A DNA stretch of 64,000 nt from Hymenobacter telluris (GTDB taxonomy: Bacteria > Bacteroidota > Bacteroidia > Cytophagales > Hymenobacteraceae): positions 62,001 through 126,000 of the forward strand of contig NZ_JAFLQZ010000013.1 in the NCBI RefSeq assembly GCF_017313265.1, given 5' to 3'. The notes beneath the pieces were generated by a model. It was not told the origin of the DNA. It worked only from the letters and a program-made list of their open reading frames with translations, and made no database searches. Of this stretch, positions 1 to 7,674 are shown one piece after another. The stretch's first letter is position 1, and every line of letters starts with the position of its first letter. A program made the position numbers and the translations under genes.

Positions 1-120
1 TTCGGAAGACCTAGACGTGCAGTGGCCTGCTTAATTTAGAGTTATCCACAAAACAGCCGATTTTGCCTGTGGATAAGTGGATAACTACCGTATTTATTAA
101 GTATTTACCTTTAAATATGT
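1..120. other. DnaA-box cluster with adjacent AT-rich stretch, candidate part of an origin
   Basis: A perfect DnaA box TTATCCACA lies at 42-50 on the plus strand. A second perfect box lies at 68-76 on the minus strand, and a third with one mismatch at 76-84, also minus. The outer parts form the palindrome GTTATCCAC (41-49) / GTGGATAAC (77-85). An AT-rich stretch follows at about 88-120 and could serve as an unwinding element. No gene was found between 1 and 178. The window begins here, so further boxes may lie upstream. That this is oriC is inference; a single DnaA-controlled site or an unrelated palindrome is also possible. Confidence 0.5.
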
Positions 121-178
121 GTAGTGTAGCTCACTTGCTTACGCCTTAGTCTCTTGGTTTGAGAATCAGACAAATAGA

Positions 179-207
179 AAAAGCCGCTCCTAACAGGAGC
201 GGCTTTT
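179..207 (-). terminator. Rho-independent terminator of the phosphate transporter gene
   Basis: A 12-bp perfect stem (179-190 / 196-207) with a 5-nt loop. Read on the minus strand it is followed by a T-rich run, directly downstream of the PiT gene. Confidence 0.8.
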
Positions 208-238
208 GCATTTAACTACGGTAGGTACCGAAACCCGC

Positions 239-1642
239 CTAACCAGCAATGGCGCGGAACAGCAGGAACAACCCGCCCGACAGCACCATGGTAACCGGCA
301 ACGTGAGCACCCAGGCCAGCGCAATGTTGCGCACCATCTGAGGGTTCAGGTTCTTGATGCCACGGTTGGCTACCATGGAGCCTGCAATGGCCGACGACAG
401 CACGTGCGTGGTGCTGGTAGGCAACCCAAAGCCAGTGGAAACCCCAATCATGGTGGCTGCTACCAGCTCAGAAGAGGCGCCTTGTGCATAGGTCAGGTGC
501 TCCTTACCAATTCGCTCCCCAATGGTTTTTACAATGCGCTTCCAGCCCACCATGGTGCCAATCCCCAGCGACAAGGCCACCATAAACGATACTTCCCACG
601 GCGCGTAGTCGGTGAAGGTGCGCAGCTCGGTGATGCTCTCCTCGTAAGTTTTGCGGTCAACCGTGCTCAGCGGCACCTTCTCGCTGGCGGTAAATTTTTT
701 GGCTTTGCTGTTGAGCAGCAGGATGGCTTTGCGAATCTCGAAGCGGGCTTGCTCGGGCAGCTGCTTCACGTCGGTTTTGCCGGCGAATATTTGGTCGAGG
801 GTGGTGGTTTGCGCTTTGATTTCAGTTAGCAGCTTGCTGTCGGCGGCGCTGAGCGTGGAGGGGTCTACCTTGCCCATTACGGTTTCCACCTTGGCCAGCG
901 AGCTGCGCATGTCCAGCGGGTTCAGCTTCTGGTTGAGGGCAAAATGAATGGGCACGATACCAATCAGAATCAGCATAATCAGGCCCACGCCCTTCTGGCC
1001 GTCGTTGGAGCCGTGGAAGTAGCTGACCAGCGTACAGGTAGCCACCAGAATCAACCGAATCCAGATGGGTGGTGGCTTGCGCTTGTGGGGCTCCTTGAAG
1101 ATGGCCTTGTTGGGCACGAAGCGCTTCAGCAGGAACATCATAATAATGGTGAGCGAGAAGCCGAACAGCGGGCTAATTAGCAAGGCCAAACCGGTTTCGC
1201 CGGCCTTGCCCCAGTTAACAGCCGCGCCCTGCCCATCGGAAAGCAAACTGAACGCAATACCCACCCCCAGGATGGAGCCAATCAGCGCGTGCGACGACGA
1301 CGAGGGCAGCCCGTAGTACCAGGTGCCCACGTTCCAGATGATGGCCGCCACAATGAGGGCGCCCACCATGGCAATACCGTGGTACACGTTCTGGTCGACG
1401 AGGCTTTCCACGGGCAGCAGGTACACAATGCCCATAGCCACGCCGATACCCCCGGTCAGGACCCCAATAAAATTCCAGAACCCCGACCAGATAACGGCCA
1501 CCCAGGGCCGCAACGCATTGGTGTAGATAACCGTGGCCACGGCATTGGCCGTGTCGTGGAAACCATTGACAAATTCAAACGCGCAGGCCGCCACCAGACA
1601 GGCCAGCAGCAGCAGCAGCACATGAGGCTCTAAGCCAAACAT
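239..1642 (-). CDS. PiT-family inorganic phosphate transporter
   Basis: A 467-residue polytopic membrane protein of the PHO4/PiT family, which imports inorganic phosphate with protons or metal-phosphate complexes at the inner membrane. Both halves carry the family signature: GFHDTANAV near residue 27 and HGSNDGQKG near residue 210. The two hydrophobic halves are separated by a hydrophilic loop (about residues 245-335) rich in Lys and Thr, typical of Bacteroidota members. The ATG at 1642 gives a start just before the first membrane segment. A good Bacteroidota promoter lies about 35 bp upstream and a terminator follows at 179-207, so it is probably monocistronic. Specificity for phosphate over sulfate is inferred from family. 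Confidence 0.93.
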   Translation of the reverse strand: MFGLEPHVLLLLLACLVAACAFEFVNGFHDTANAVATVIYTNALRPWVAVIWSGFWNFIGVLTGGIGVAMGIVYLLPVESLVDQNVYHGIAMVGALIVAAIIWNVGTWYYGLPSSSSHALIGSILGVGIAFSLLSDGQGAAVNWGKAGETGLALLISPLFGFSLTIIMMFLLKRFVPNKAIFKEPHKRKPPPIWIRLILVATCTLVSYFHGSNDGQKGVGLIMLILIGIVPIHFALNQKLNPLDMRSSLAKVETVMGKVDPSTLSAADSKLLTEIKAQTTTLDQIFAGKTDVKQLPEQARFEIRKAILLLNSKAKKFTASEKVPLSTVDRKTYEESITELRTFTDYAPWEVSFMVALSLGIGTMVGWKRIVKTIGERIGKEHLTYAQGASSELVAATMIGVSTGFGLPTSTTHVLSSAIAGSMVANRGIKNLNPQMVRNIALAWVLTLPVTMVLSGGLFLLFRAIAG

Positions 1643-2000
1643 ACAAGTGGGATTAATGGAAATTCAGTTTTCAACAATCAAAGGTAGAGTTACCCGTAAG
1701 GGTGGCAAGATTATGAAATTGTTAAGTAAGAATGCCTGACGGCCTCTGCCGAGCCGCTAAACGCAGGATCAGAACGGAGGTTGAGTGAAGGTGCTTGAGT
1801 GGCAGGCAAATGCAGAATGCCGGTTTGGGAGCCAACATTTATATAGCCCGGAAATGCAGGAAGCTTCGCCACCTACGTAGCTTCCACTACTTTTGCCGGG
1901 AAGCATTGGATGGTGAGCACCGCGTATTCCGTATTCCTGGGGTCGCGCTGGCCGCAGGCGCCCACTCAGTACCCAATACTACCTACTAACTACTGATAGC
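1643..2000. other. Intergenic region with divergent promoters and short 7-bp iterations before glyS
   Basis: This region of 358 bp separates divergent genes. It holds the phosphate-transporter promoter. On the plus strand a perfect -7 box TACTTTTG lies at 1888-1895, about 105 bp upstream of glyS, without a clear TTG at -33. Near 1921-1996 there are degenerate 7-bp iterations (CGTATTC twice, then units ending in ACTA) running to the glyS start codon. No coding sequence was recognised. Confidence 0.5.
1679..1709 (-). promoter_or_regulatory. Bacteroidota-type promoter of the phosphate transporter
   Basis: On the minus strand a perfect TAnnTTTG box (TACCTTTG, 1686-1679) is preceded by TTG (1709-1707) with a 20-bp spacer. 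This fits the -33/-7 consensus of this phylum and predicts a leader of about 30 nt. Confidence 0.65.
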
Positions 2001-3521
2001 ATGAGCAACGCCCCGCAGAAAGCGGCCACTACCACCGAGGGTACCCTGGCCGAAATCGTTTCGCACGCCAAAGAGTACGGTTTCGTTTTTCCGTCCAGTG
2101 AAATCTACGACGGCCTGGCCGCCGTGTACGACTACGGCCCGATGGGCGTGGAGCTGAAAAACAACCTCAAGCAGCTCTGGTGGCAGGCCATGACCCAGCT
2201 CAACCAGAACGTGGTGGGTATTGACGCAGCCATCTTCATGCACCCGCTCACCTGGAAAGCCTCCGGCCACGTGGATGGTTTCTCGGACCCCATGATTGAT
2301 AACCTCGACAGCAAGAAGCGCTACCGCGCCGACGTACTGCTCGAAGACAAAGCCGCCGAATACGAAAACGCCGGCGACAAGCCCCGCGCCGATGCTCTGC
2401 TGGCGGAAATGGGCCGCTTGCTCACCGCCGAAGACTTGGCCGGCGTCAAGCAGCTCATCATCGACGAGAAAATTCTGTGCCCGGTTTCCAAAACCGGCAA
2501 CTGGACCGACGTGCGCCAGTTCAACCTGATGTTCAGCACCCAGGTAGGCGCCGTAGCCGACGATTCCAGCAAGATTTATCTGCGGCCCGAAACCGCGCAG
2601 GGCATCTTTGTAAACTTCCTGAACGTGTATAAGTCGGCTCGTAAGAGTGTTCCGTTCGGTATTGCGCAAATCGGCAAGGCGTTCCGCAACGAAATCGTGG
2701 CCCGGCAGTTCATTTTCCGCATGCGAGAGTTCGAGCAGATGGAAATGCAATTCTTCATCCGGCCTGGCACCGAGGACGAATGGTATCAGCACTGGAAAGC
2801 CACCCGCCGCGCCTGGCACGAGGCCATGGGCCTACCGGCCAACAAGCTCCGCTTCCACGACCACGACAAGCTGGCCTTCTATGCCAAAGCCGCGGTGGAC
2901 ATCGAATACGAGTTTCCGTTCGGCTTCAAAGAAATTGAAGGTATCCATTCGCGGACTGACTATGACCTGACGCAACATCAGAACCTGAGCCGCAAAAAGC
3001 AGAACTACTTCGACAACGATATCAACCCCGAAACCGGCAAAGCATACGGCAACTACGTGCCGTTCGTGGTGGAAACCTCGGTTGGTGCCGACCGGCTGTT
3101 TTTGGCCACGCTCTGCCAAGCGTTTCAGGAAGAAACCATTACCGAGGGTGAAGGCGACGAGCAGAAAACCAAAACCCGCAAGTTCCTGAAGCTGCACCCC
3201 GCTGTAGCGCCCATCAAGGCCGCCATCTTCCCGCTGGTGCGCAAGGACGGAATGCCCGAAAAAGCCACCGAAATCTTCAACGCCCTGCGCCACGACTTCC
3301 GGCTGGTGCTCGAGGAAAAGGATGCCATCGGTAAGCGCTACACCCGCCAGGACCTCATCGGGACGCCCTTCTGCATAGTAGTAGATGGCCAGACCCTGGA
3401 AGATAACACCGTTACCGTCCGGCACCGCGACTCGCGCGAGCAAACCCGCATGCCCATCTCCGAGCTGCACGCCTACATCGGGCAGGCCGTGAGCTTCGCC
3501 CGCATCTTCGAGAAGCTATAA
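2001..3521 (+). CDS. glyS: Glycyl-tRNA synthetase (dimeric, single-chain type)
   Basis: A class II aminoacyl-tRNA synthetase of 506 residues that charges tRNA-Gly with glycine in the cytoplasm. It is the alpha-2 type found in archaea, eukaryotes and Bacteroidota, not the alpha2-beta2 enzyme. Near the N-terminus is the typical YGFVFPSSEIYDGL stretch; motif 2 appears as FRNEIVARQFIFRMREFEQ around residue 230. The C-terminus is the HGTP anticodon-binding domain (from about residue 400). The length is normal for the family. The ATG at 2001 follows an array of short AT-rich iterations and a -7 box at 1888. A strong hairpin follows the stop codon. Confidence 0.96.
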   Translation: MSNAPQKAATTTEGTLAEIVSHAKEYGFVFPSSEIYDGLAAVYDYGPMGVELKNNLKQLWWQAMTQLNQNVVGIDAAIFMHPLTWKASGHVDGFSDPMIDNLDSKKRYRADVLLEDKAAEYENAGDKPRADALLAEMGRLLTAEDLAGVKQLIIDEKILCPVSKTGNWTDVRQFNLMFSTQVGAVADDSSKIYLRPETAQGIFVNFLNVYKSARKSVPFGIAQIGKAFRNEIVARQFIFRMREFEQMEMQFFIRPGTEDEWYQHWKATRRAWHEAMGLPANKLRFHDHDKLAFYAKAAVDIEYEFPFGFKEIEGIHSRTDYDLTQHQNLSRKKQNYFDNDINPETGKAYGNYVPFVVETSVGADRLFLATLCQAFQEETITEGEGDEQKTKTRKFLKLHPAVAPIKAAIFPLVRKDGMPEKATEIFNALRHDFRLVLEEKDAIGKRYTRQDLIGTPFCIVVDGQTLEDNTVTVRHRDSREQTRMPISELHAYIGQAVSFARIFEKL

Positions 3522-3557
3522 GCTCCTCCGTCTATAAATTGTATAATCGGATATCGT

Positions 3558-3610
3558 AATTCTCCGGTTTCGGTAAGATTCTTGCTTACTGGAGCCGGAG
3601 AATTTTTTGC
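3558..3610 (+). terminator. Terminator downstream of glyS
   Basis: Outer 10-bp stem AATTCTCCGG / CCGGAGAATT (3558-3567 / 3595-3604) with an inner GTAAG/CTTAC pairing, followed by a T-run. Confidence 0.8.
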
Positions 3611-3695
3611 GCTTAGTAATTACCCTGACTAGCTGGTATCCATCCACGCCAACTAGTTGATTATTAATAGTTTCTTTTCACTTTATCACCCATTT

Positions 3696-6600
3696 ATGCC
3701 CAATTTTACCTTGTTGAAACAGCAGCGTAACGCGTTGCTGTTGAGTGCCTCAGCACTCGTATTAGCAGCCACCACCCCCGTTCTGGCTGACGCTGGCCCC
3801 GGAAAAGTGGCCGCCCCTACCCCCACTCGGCAGCTACAGTTTGTGGCTAACCGCAACCAGTGGGAGAAGCCCGTGCTGTTTGCCACCGACGTGCCCGGGG
3901 GCCGGCTGTATTTAGAGCAAGGCCGCCTCATGCAGGCCCTCTACGACACCAAAGCCGTAGAGGAATTGCACCACCACAAGCCCGATGGCCGCAACCACCG
4001 TATCAAGGCCCATGCGTACTCGGTTACGTTTGTGGGGGCCAACCAGCAAGCCCTGGTAAAGGGCACCGAACAAACCGGGGAGGTCAGCAACTATTTCCTG
4101 GGCAAAGACCAAAGCAAGTGGGCCAGCAATGTGCCTTCGTTTGGCGAGGTGCGTTACCAAAGGCTATACCCCGGCACCGATTTGCGCTTCTATACCAGCA
4201 AAGACCACCTAGAGTACGACTTCGAGTTGGCTGCCGGGGCTGATGCCAAGCAGATTAAGCTGCGCTACGAAGGCCCGCAGAAAATGAGTATTGTGAAGGG
4301 GGCTTTGCACATTGCCACTTCGGTAGGCGAAGTAGTAGAGCAGAGCCCTGTGGCGTACCAGGTGGTAGGCGACAAGAAGGTGCCCGTGGCGTGCCGCTAC
4401 GTGCTGAGCGCCAACAACACCTTGTCGTTTGCTTTCCCCAACGATTACAACCATGCCCTGCCGCTGGTTATCGACCCCATTCTGGTGTACTCGTCGTACA
4501 CGGGCTCCAGCGCCAGTAACTACGGCTACACCGCTACCTACGACGCGCAAGGCAACCTCTACGCCGGGGGCGTGGTGTTTTCGTCGGGCTACCCTACTAC
4601 TACCGGGGCGTACGATGTAAGCTTTGCCGGCAGCCAGGACTATGGCATCATGAAGTTCGACCCCACGGCCGGTACCCGGCAGGGCTCCCGCATCTATGCC
4701 ACCTACGTGGGCGGTGCTTCCGACGACCATCCGCACAGTATGGTAGTGGACCCGGCCGGCAACCTCGTGATTTTGGGTTCCACCAGCTCCTCTGATTTTC
4801 CTACCACTACCGGCGCCTACGACCCAACCTACAACAGCGGGTCCGACATTGTGGTATCCAAGCTGAACCCCACGGGTACGCAGCTGCTGGCTTCTACCTT
4901 CCTGGGCGGCAGCGCCGACGATGGCCAGGTGAACGGTACGCTCGACAAAAACTACAACGACACCTACCGCGGCGACGTGACAACCGACCCGCAGGGCAAC
5001 ATCTACCTGGCTACGCTCACGTCTTCCACCAACTTTCCGTCGATGGGCGGGTTTCAGGCCGCTAAAAGCGGTGGTTCTGATGCGGCCATCGTGAAGTTCA
5101 ACCCCACGCTTACCGGTTTGGTATGGAGTTCTTTCCTGGGTGGCTCCGGTGATGATGCGGCATATTCCGTGCAGGTTGATAGCACCGGCACCGTGTTTGT
5201 GAGTGGCGGTACTACCAGCACCAACTTCCCTGGTACCCTTGGTGGCTTGAACCGGAACTATTTGGGCGGCAGCAGCGACGGATTTGTAGCGCGCATTGTG
5301 GCCGCCGGCAACGACTTGTTCCAGGCTTCCTACGTCGGCACCAGTGGCTACGACCAAGCTTATTTCCTGCAACTCGACCGGCAAGGAGAAGTATATCTGT
5401 TCGGGCAAACCGACGGGGCTTATCCGGTATCGGCCGGGGTGTACTCCAACCCAAACAGCCTACAGTTTATTCACAAGCTGGACCGGCTGCTAACCACTAC
5501 TCGCTTCTCGACGGTGATAGGCAATGGCGCTGGTAATTCCACTAATATTTCGCCAACGGCTTTTCTGGTGGATAACTGCGGCCAGATTTTGCTGTCGGGT
5601 TTCGGTGGGGATATTGCCAACATGCCCATTACTGGCAATGCCATTCAAAGTAATGCCTCTGGTACGTCGGGCAACTTCGGTTACTTCTACATCATGCAGC
5701 TGTCGGCTAATGCCAGCGGCTTGGTGTATGGTACGTATTTTGGCAACGGGAGCTGCCACGTAGACGGCGGCACCTCCCGCTTCGATAAGAAGGGTATCAT
5801 CTACCAGTCGATGTGCGTTGGCAGCGGTTCGGTTACTTTGCCAACCACGGCCAATGCATGGTCGGCCAGCAACAGTTCCAGCTGGAATAATGCCGCCTTC
5901 AAAATAGACGTGTTGCAGCTTGATGCCACGTTCACGCCTTCCAACGTGCCGGGTGGAAGTCGTTTGCGGACGGGTTGCGCACCGTTTACCGTGTTCTTCA
6001 CCCGGCCATCGGTGAGCGGTACTACCACTTCCTGGAACTTCGGCAACGGCCAGACTTCCAGTGCGGCTACGCCATTCGTGAGCACCACGTACACCAACCC
6101 CGGCCGTTACGTGGTACGCCTCACCATCACCGATCCTTCTAACTGCATTCAGAGTGCCACTGCTACCGATACTATCCAGGTATTTGGCTTGCCCCGCGCT
6201 GCTATTGGCCCCGATAAGGTGGTGTGCGAAGGTGGCTCGGTAACGCTGAGCGTGCCCGATGCCGGACCCGGCGTAACGTACTCATGGTTCCCGCCGCTGG
6301 GCCTCAACACCACCACCGGCCGTACGGTAGTGGCTTCCCCTACGGGTACTACCTTCTACATCCTAACGGCTACCACGCCCAATAACTGCATTGGCAAAGA
6401 CACGGTGGTGGTAAGCATTGCGCCACGTCCGCAGGTAACCGTTGCGGCCAGCGCTACGCAGGAGTTTACGGGCACGCCAGTGGCGTTCAGCGCCACTATC
6501 GGCTCTACTGGTGCGGGCACGCCCACCAGCTACCTCTGGAACTTCGGCGACGGTTCTACCAGCACCGAGCAGAACCCAAGCCACACGTATGCCACCGCCG

Positions 6601-6938
6601 AGCCCAACGGTACTAATTACCGGGTAACCCTGACCACCAAGTACGGTCCGGGTGGGGCCTGTGAAGTGGTAAGCAACCTAACCGTATTTGTGCGGGAAGC
6701 TCAACGGCCCAACGTTATTACGCCCAACGGCGACGGCAAGAACGACACGTTCCGGCCCTTCCTCACCTTCCAGCCGGTTGACATGAAAATCTTCAACCGC
6801 TGGGGCCGCAAAGTGTACGAGCAAAGCAACTACACCGATGGTTGGGGTACCGACAACGTACCGGCCGGTGTGTACTACTACCAATTGACCAGCGCCACCG
6901 GCGAATCGTGGAAGGGCTGGGTGGAAGTGGTACGCTAA
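3696..6938 (+). CDS. Large secreted SBBP-repeat/PKD protein with type B T9SS C-terminal domain
   Basis: About 1080 residues. The ATG at 3696 is preferred over an upstream TTG because it places a cleavable signal peptide (hydrophobic LLLSASALVLAATT ending VLADA) at the N-terminus. Residues about 45-255 resemble the DUF7948-type region that precedes SBBP beta-propeller repeats. Repeated blocks such as YVGGASDD, FLGGSADD and FLGGSGDDAAY (about 300-700) are those SBBP repeats. Two PKD-like domains carry the WNFGNG and WNFGDG signatures (about 790 and 950) around an Ig-like segment. The last 78 residues are the gliding-motility-associated CHU_C domain: ITPNGDGKND, then FNRWGRKVYE, ending GWVEVV. 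The protein is therefore predicted to cross the outer membrane by the type IX system and stay at the surface. The ligand is unknown; adhesion or extracellular matrix is a guess. Confidence 0.88.
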   Translation: MPNFTLLKQQRNALLLSASALVLAATTPVLADAGPGKVAAPTPTRQLQFVANRNQWEKPVLFATDVPGGRLYLEQGRLMQALYDTKAVEELHHHKPDGRNHRIKAHAYSVTFVGANQQALVKGTEQTGEVSNYFLGKDQSKWASNVPSFGEVRYQRLYPGTDLRFYTSKDHLEYDFELAAGADAKQIKLRYEGPQKMSIVKGALHIATSVGEVVEQSPVAYQVVGDKKVPVACRYVLSANNTLSFAFPNDYNHALPLVIDPILVYSSYTGSSASNYGYTATYDAQGNLYAGGVVFSSGYPTTTGAYDVSFAGSQDYGIMKFDPTAGTRQGSRIYATYVGGASDDHPHSMVVDPAGNLVILGSTSSSDFPTTTGAYDPTYNSGSDIVVSKLNPTGTQLLASTFLGGSADDGQVNGTLDKNYNDTYRGDVTTDPQGNIYLATLTSSTNFPSMGGFQAAKSGGSDAAIVKFNPTLTGLVWSSFLGGSGDDAAYSVQVDSTGTVFVSGGTTSTNFPGTLGGLNRNYLGGSSDGFVARIVAAGNDLFQASYVGTSGYDQAYFLQLDRQGEVYLFGQTDGAYPVSAGVYSNPNSLQFIHKLDRLLTTTRFSTVIGNGAGNSTNISPTAFLVDNCGQILLSGFGGDIANMPITGNAIQSNASGTSGNFGYFYIMQLSANASGLVYGTYFGNGSCHVDGGTSRFDKKGIIYQSMCVGSGSVTLPTTANAWSASNSSSWNNAAFKIDVLQLDATFTPSNVPGGSRLRTGCAPFTVFFTRPSVSGTTTSWNFGNGQTSSAATPFVSTTYTNPGRYVVRLTITDPSNCIQSATATDTIQVFGLPRAAIGPDKVVCEGGSVTLSVPDAGPGVTYSWFPPLGLNTTTGRTVVASPTGTTFYILTATTPNNCIGKDTVVVSIAPRPQVTVAASATQEFTGTPVAFSATIGSTGAGTPTSYLWNFGDGSTSTEQNPSHTYATAEPNGTNYRVTLTTKYGPGGACEVVSNLTVFVREAQRPNVITPNGDGKNDTFRPFLTFQPVDMKIFNRWGRKVYEQSNYTDGWGTDNVPAGVYYYQLTSATGESWKGWVEVVR

Positions 6939-6979
6939 CTGTACGGTTGAGTGAAACTTGCTTGTTAACTCCCAAACAA

Positions 6980-7011
6980 AAAGGGCCCCGGATAACTCCG
7001 GGGCCCTTTTT
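6980..7011. terminator. Bidirectional terminator between convergent genes
   Basis: A 12-bp GC-rich perfect stem (6980-6991 / 6998-7009) with A-run before and T-run after, usable by both the secreted-protein gene and the convergent minus-strand gene. Confidence 0.85.
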
Positions 7012-7036
7012 GCTTTCAGTATTGACAGAATAGTAT

Positions 7037-7465
7037 CTACTGGCTACTCAGCCAGTCGGTGGCTTCGTGGCGCGACGTGAAGTAGTTGAATTCCACCTGA
7101 TCCGACGGCAGGGCCATGGCCGAAGCCGTGAGCATGTTGCCGACCTGGTACTCATATTGGCTTTCCGAAACCACTGCCGCCACAAACAACGAGCGGTGCG
7201 GGTGTGCCAGCAGCGCTTCGGTCAGAGGCCGCAGAATCTTGTCGGTATCGTCGGTGGGTGGGGCGTTGCGTTTCAGGTCCAGCAGCAGCTTATCCACATT
7301 GTTTTGCACCATCTTGTCCAGGGCCTGCTGGTAAGCAGCCTTGAACGAAGCCGAGAGCCGAGCGGCGCTGTAGCTCAGGTGCAACATATCGGAAGCCGGG
7401 TGATAAGCAAGCAACGCTTCCGGCGTTTGAAACAAGGTCATCAAGAATAAGTGGTACGTTTCCAT
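7037..7465 (-). CDS. Conserved hypothetical protein, STAS/SpoIIAA-like
   Basis: 142 residues if the ATG at 7465 is used; a TTG two codons upstream is less likely. The protein has no signal peptide or membrane segment. An alternating pattern of strands and helices with DKLLLDLKRNAPP in the middle resembles the STAS-like proteins common in Cytophagales, in which a helix follows a buried strand. No catalytic motif is visible. It is alone on its strand, divergent from the RND exporter, and shares a terminator with the secreted-protein gene. Function unknown. Confidence 0.7.
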   Translation of the reverse strand: METYHLFLMTLFQTPEALLAYHPASDMLHLSYSAARLSASFKAAYQQALDKMVQNNVDKLLLDLKRNAPPTDDTDKILRPLTEALLAHPHRSLFVAAVVSESQYEYQVGNMLTASAMALPSDQVEFNYFTSRHEATDWLSSQ

Positions 7466-7649
7466 TAACAAAATGCAATATGATGCATCTGCAATGTGCT
7501 GAAATAACGCGTTTTACGGTTTTATAGTGTCAAAAAGTTGCTCTCAGTTCAAAAATATTTTTCAGATTAGGCAAACTCGCTGACCTCAAGCGTAGTGCGT
7601 GCGGCAAAGTGTACCGCATAACGAGTCCGGCAAGCTGCTGTTGGTTGCG

Positions 7650-7657
7650 TACCTTTG
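7650..7657 (+). promoter_or_regulatory. -7 promoter box of the RND transporter gene
   Basis: Perfect TAnnTTTG match (TACCTTTG) ending 17 bp before the ATG. No convincing TTG at -33 spacing was found. Confidence 0.5.
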
Positions 7658-7674
7658 CTGCATTTTAGCAGCCT

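Noticed and set aside
1795..1989. 64-codon open frame upstream of glyS
   Set aside because: It runs through promoter and repeat sequence, with Cys/His-rich composition unlike genes here.
7290..7298. Perfect DnaA box inside the STAS-like gene
   Set aside because: It is isolated, lies in coding sequence, and has no AT-rich neighbour or second box.
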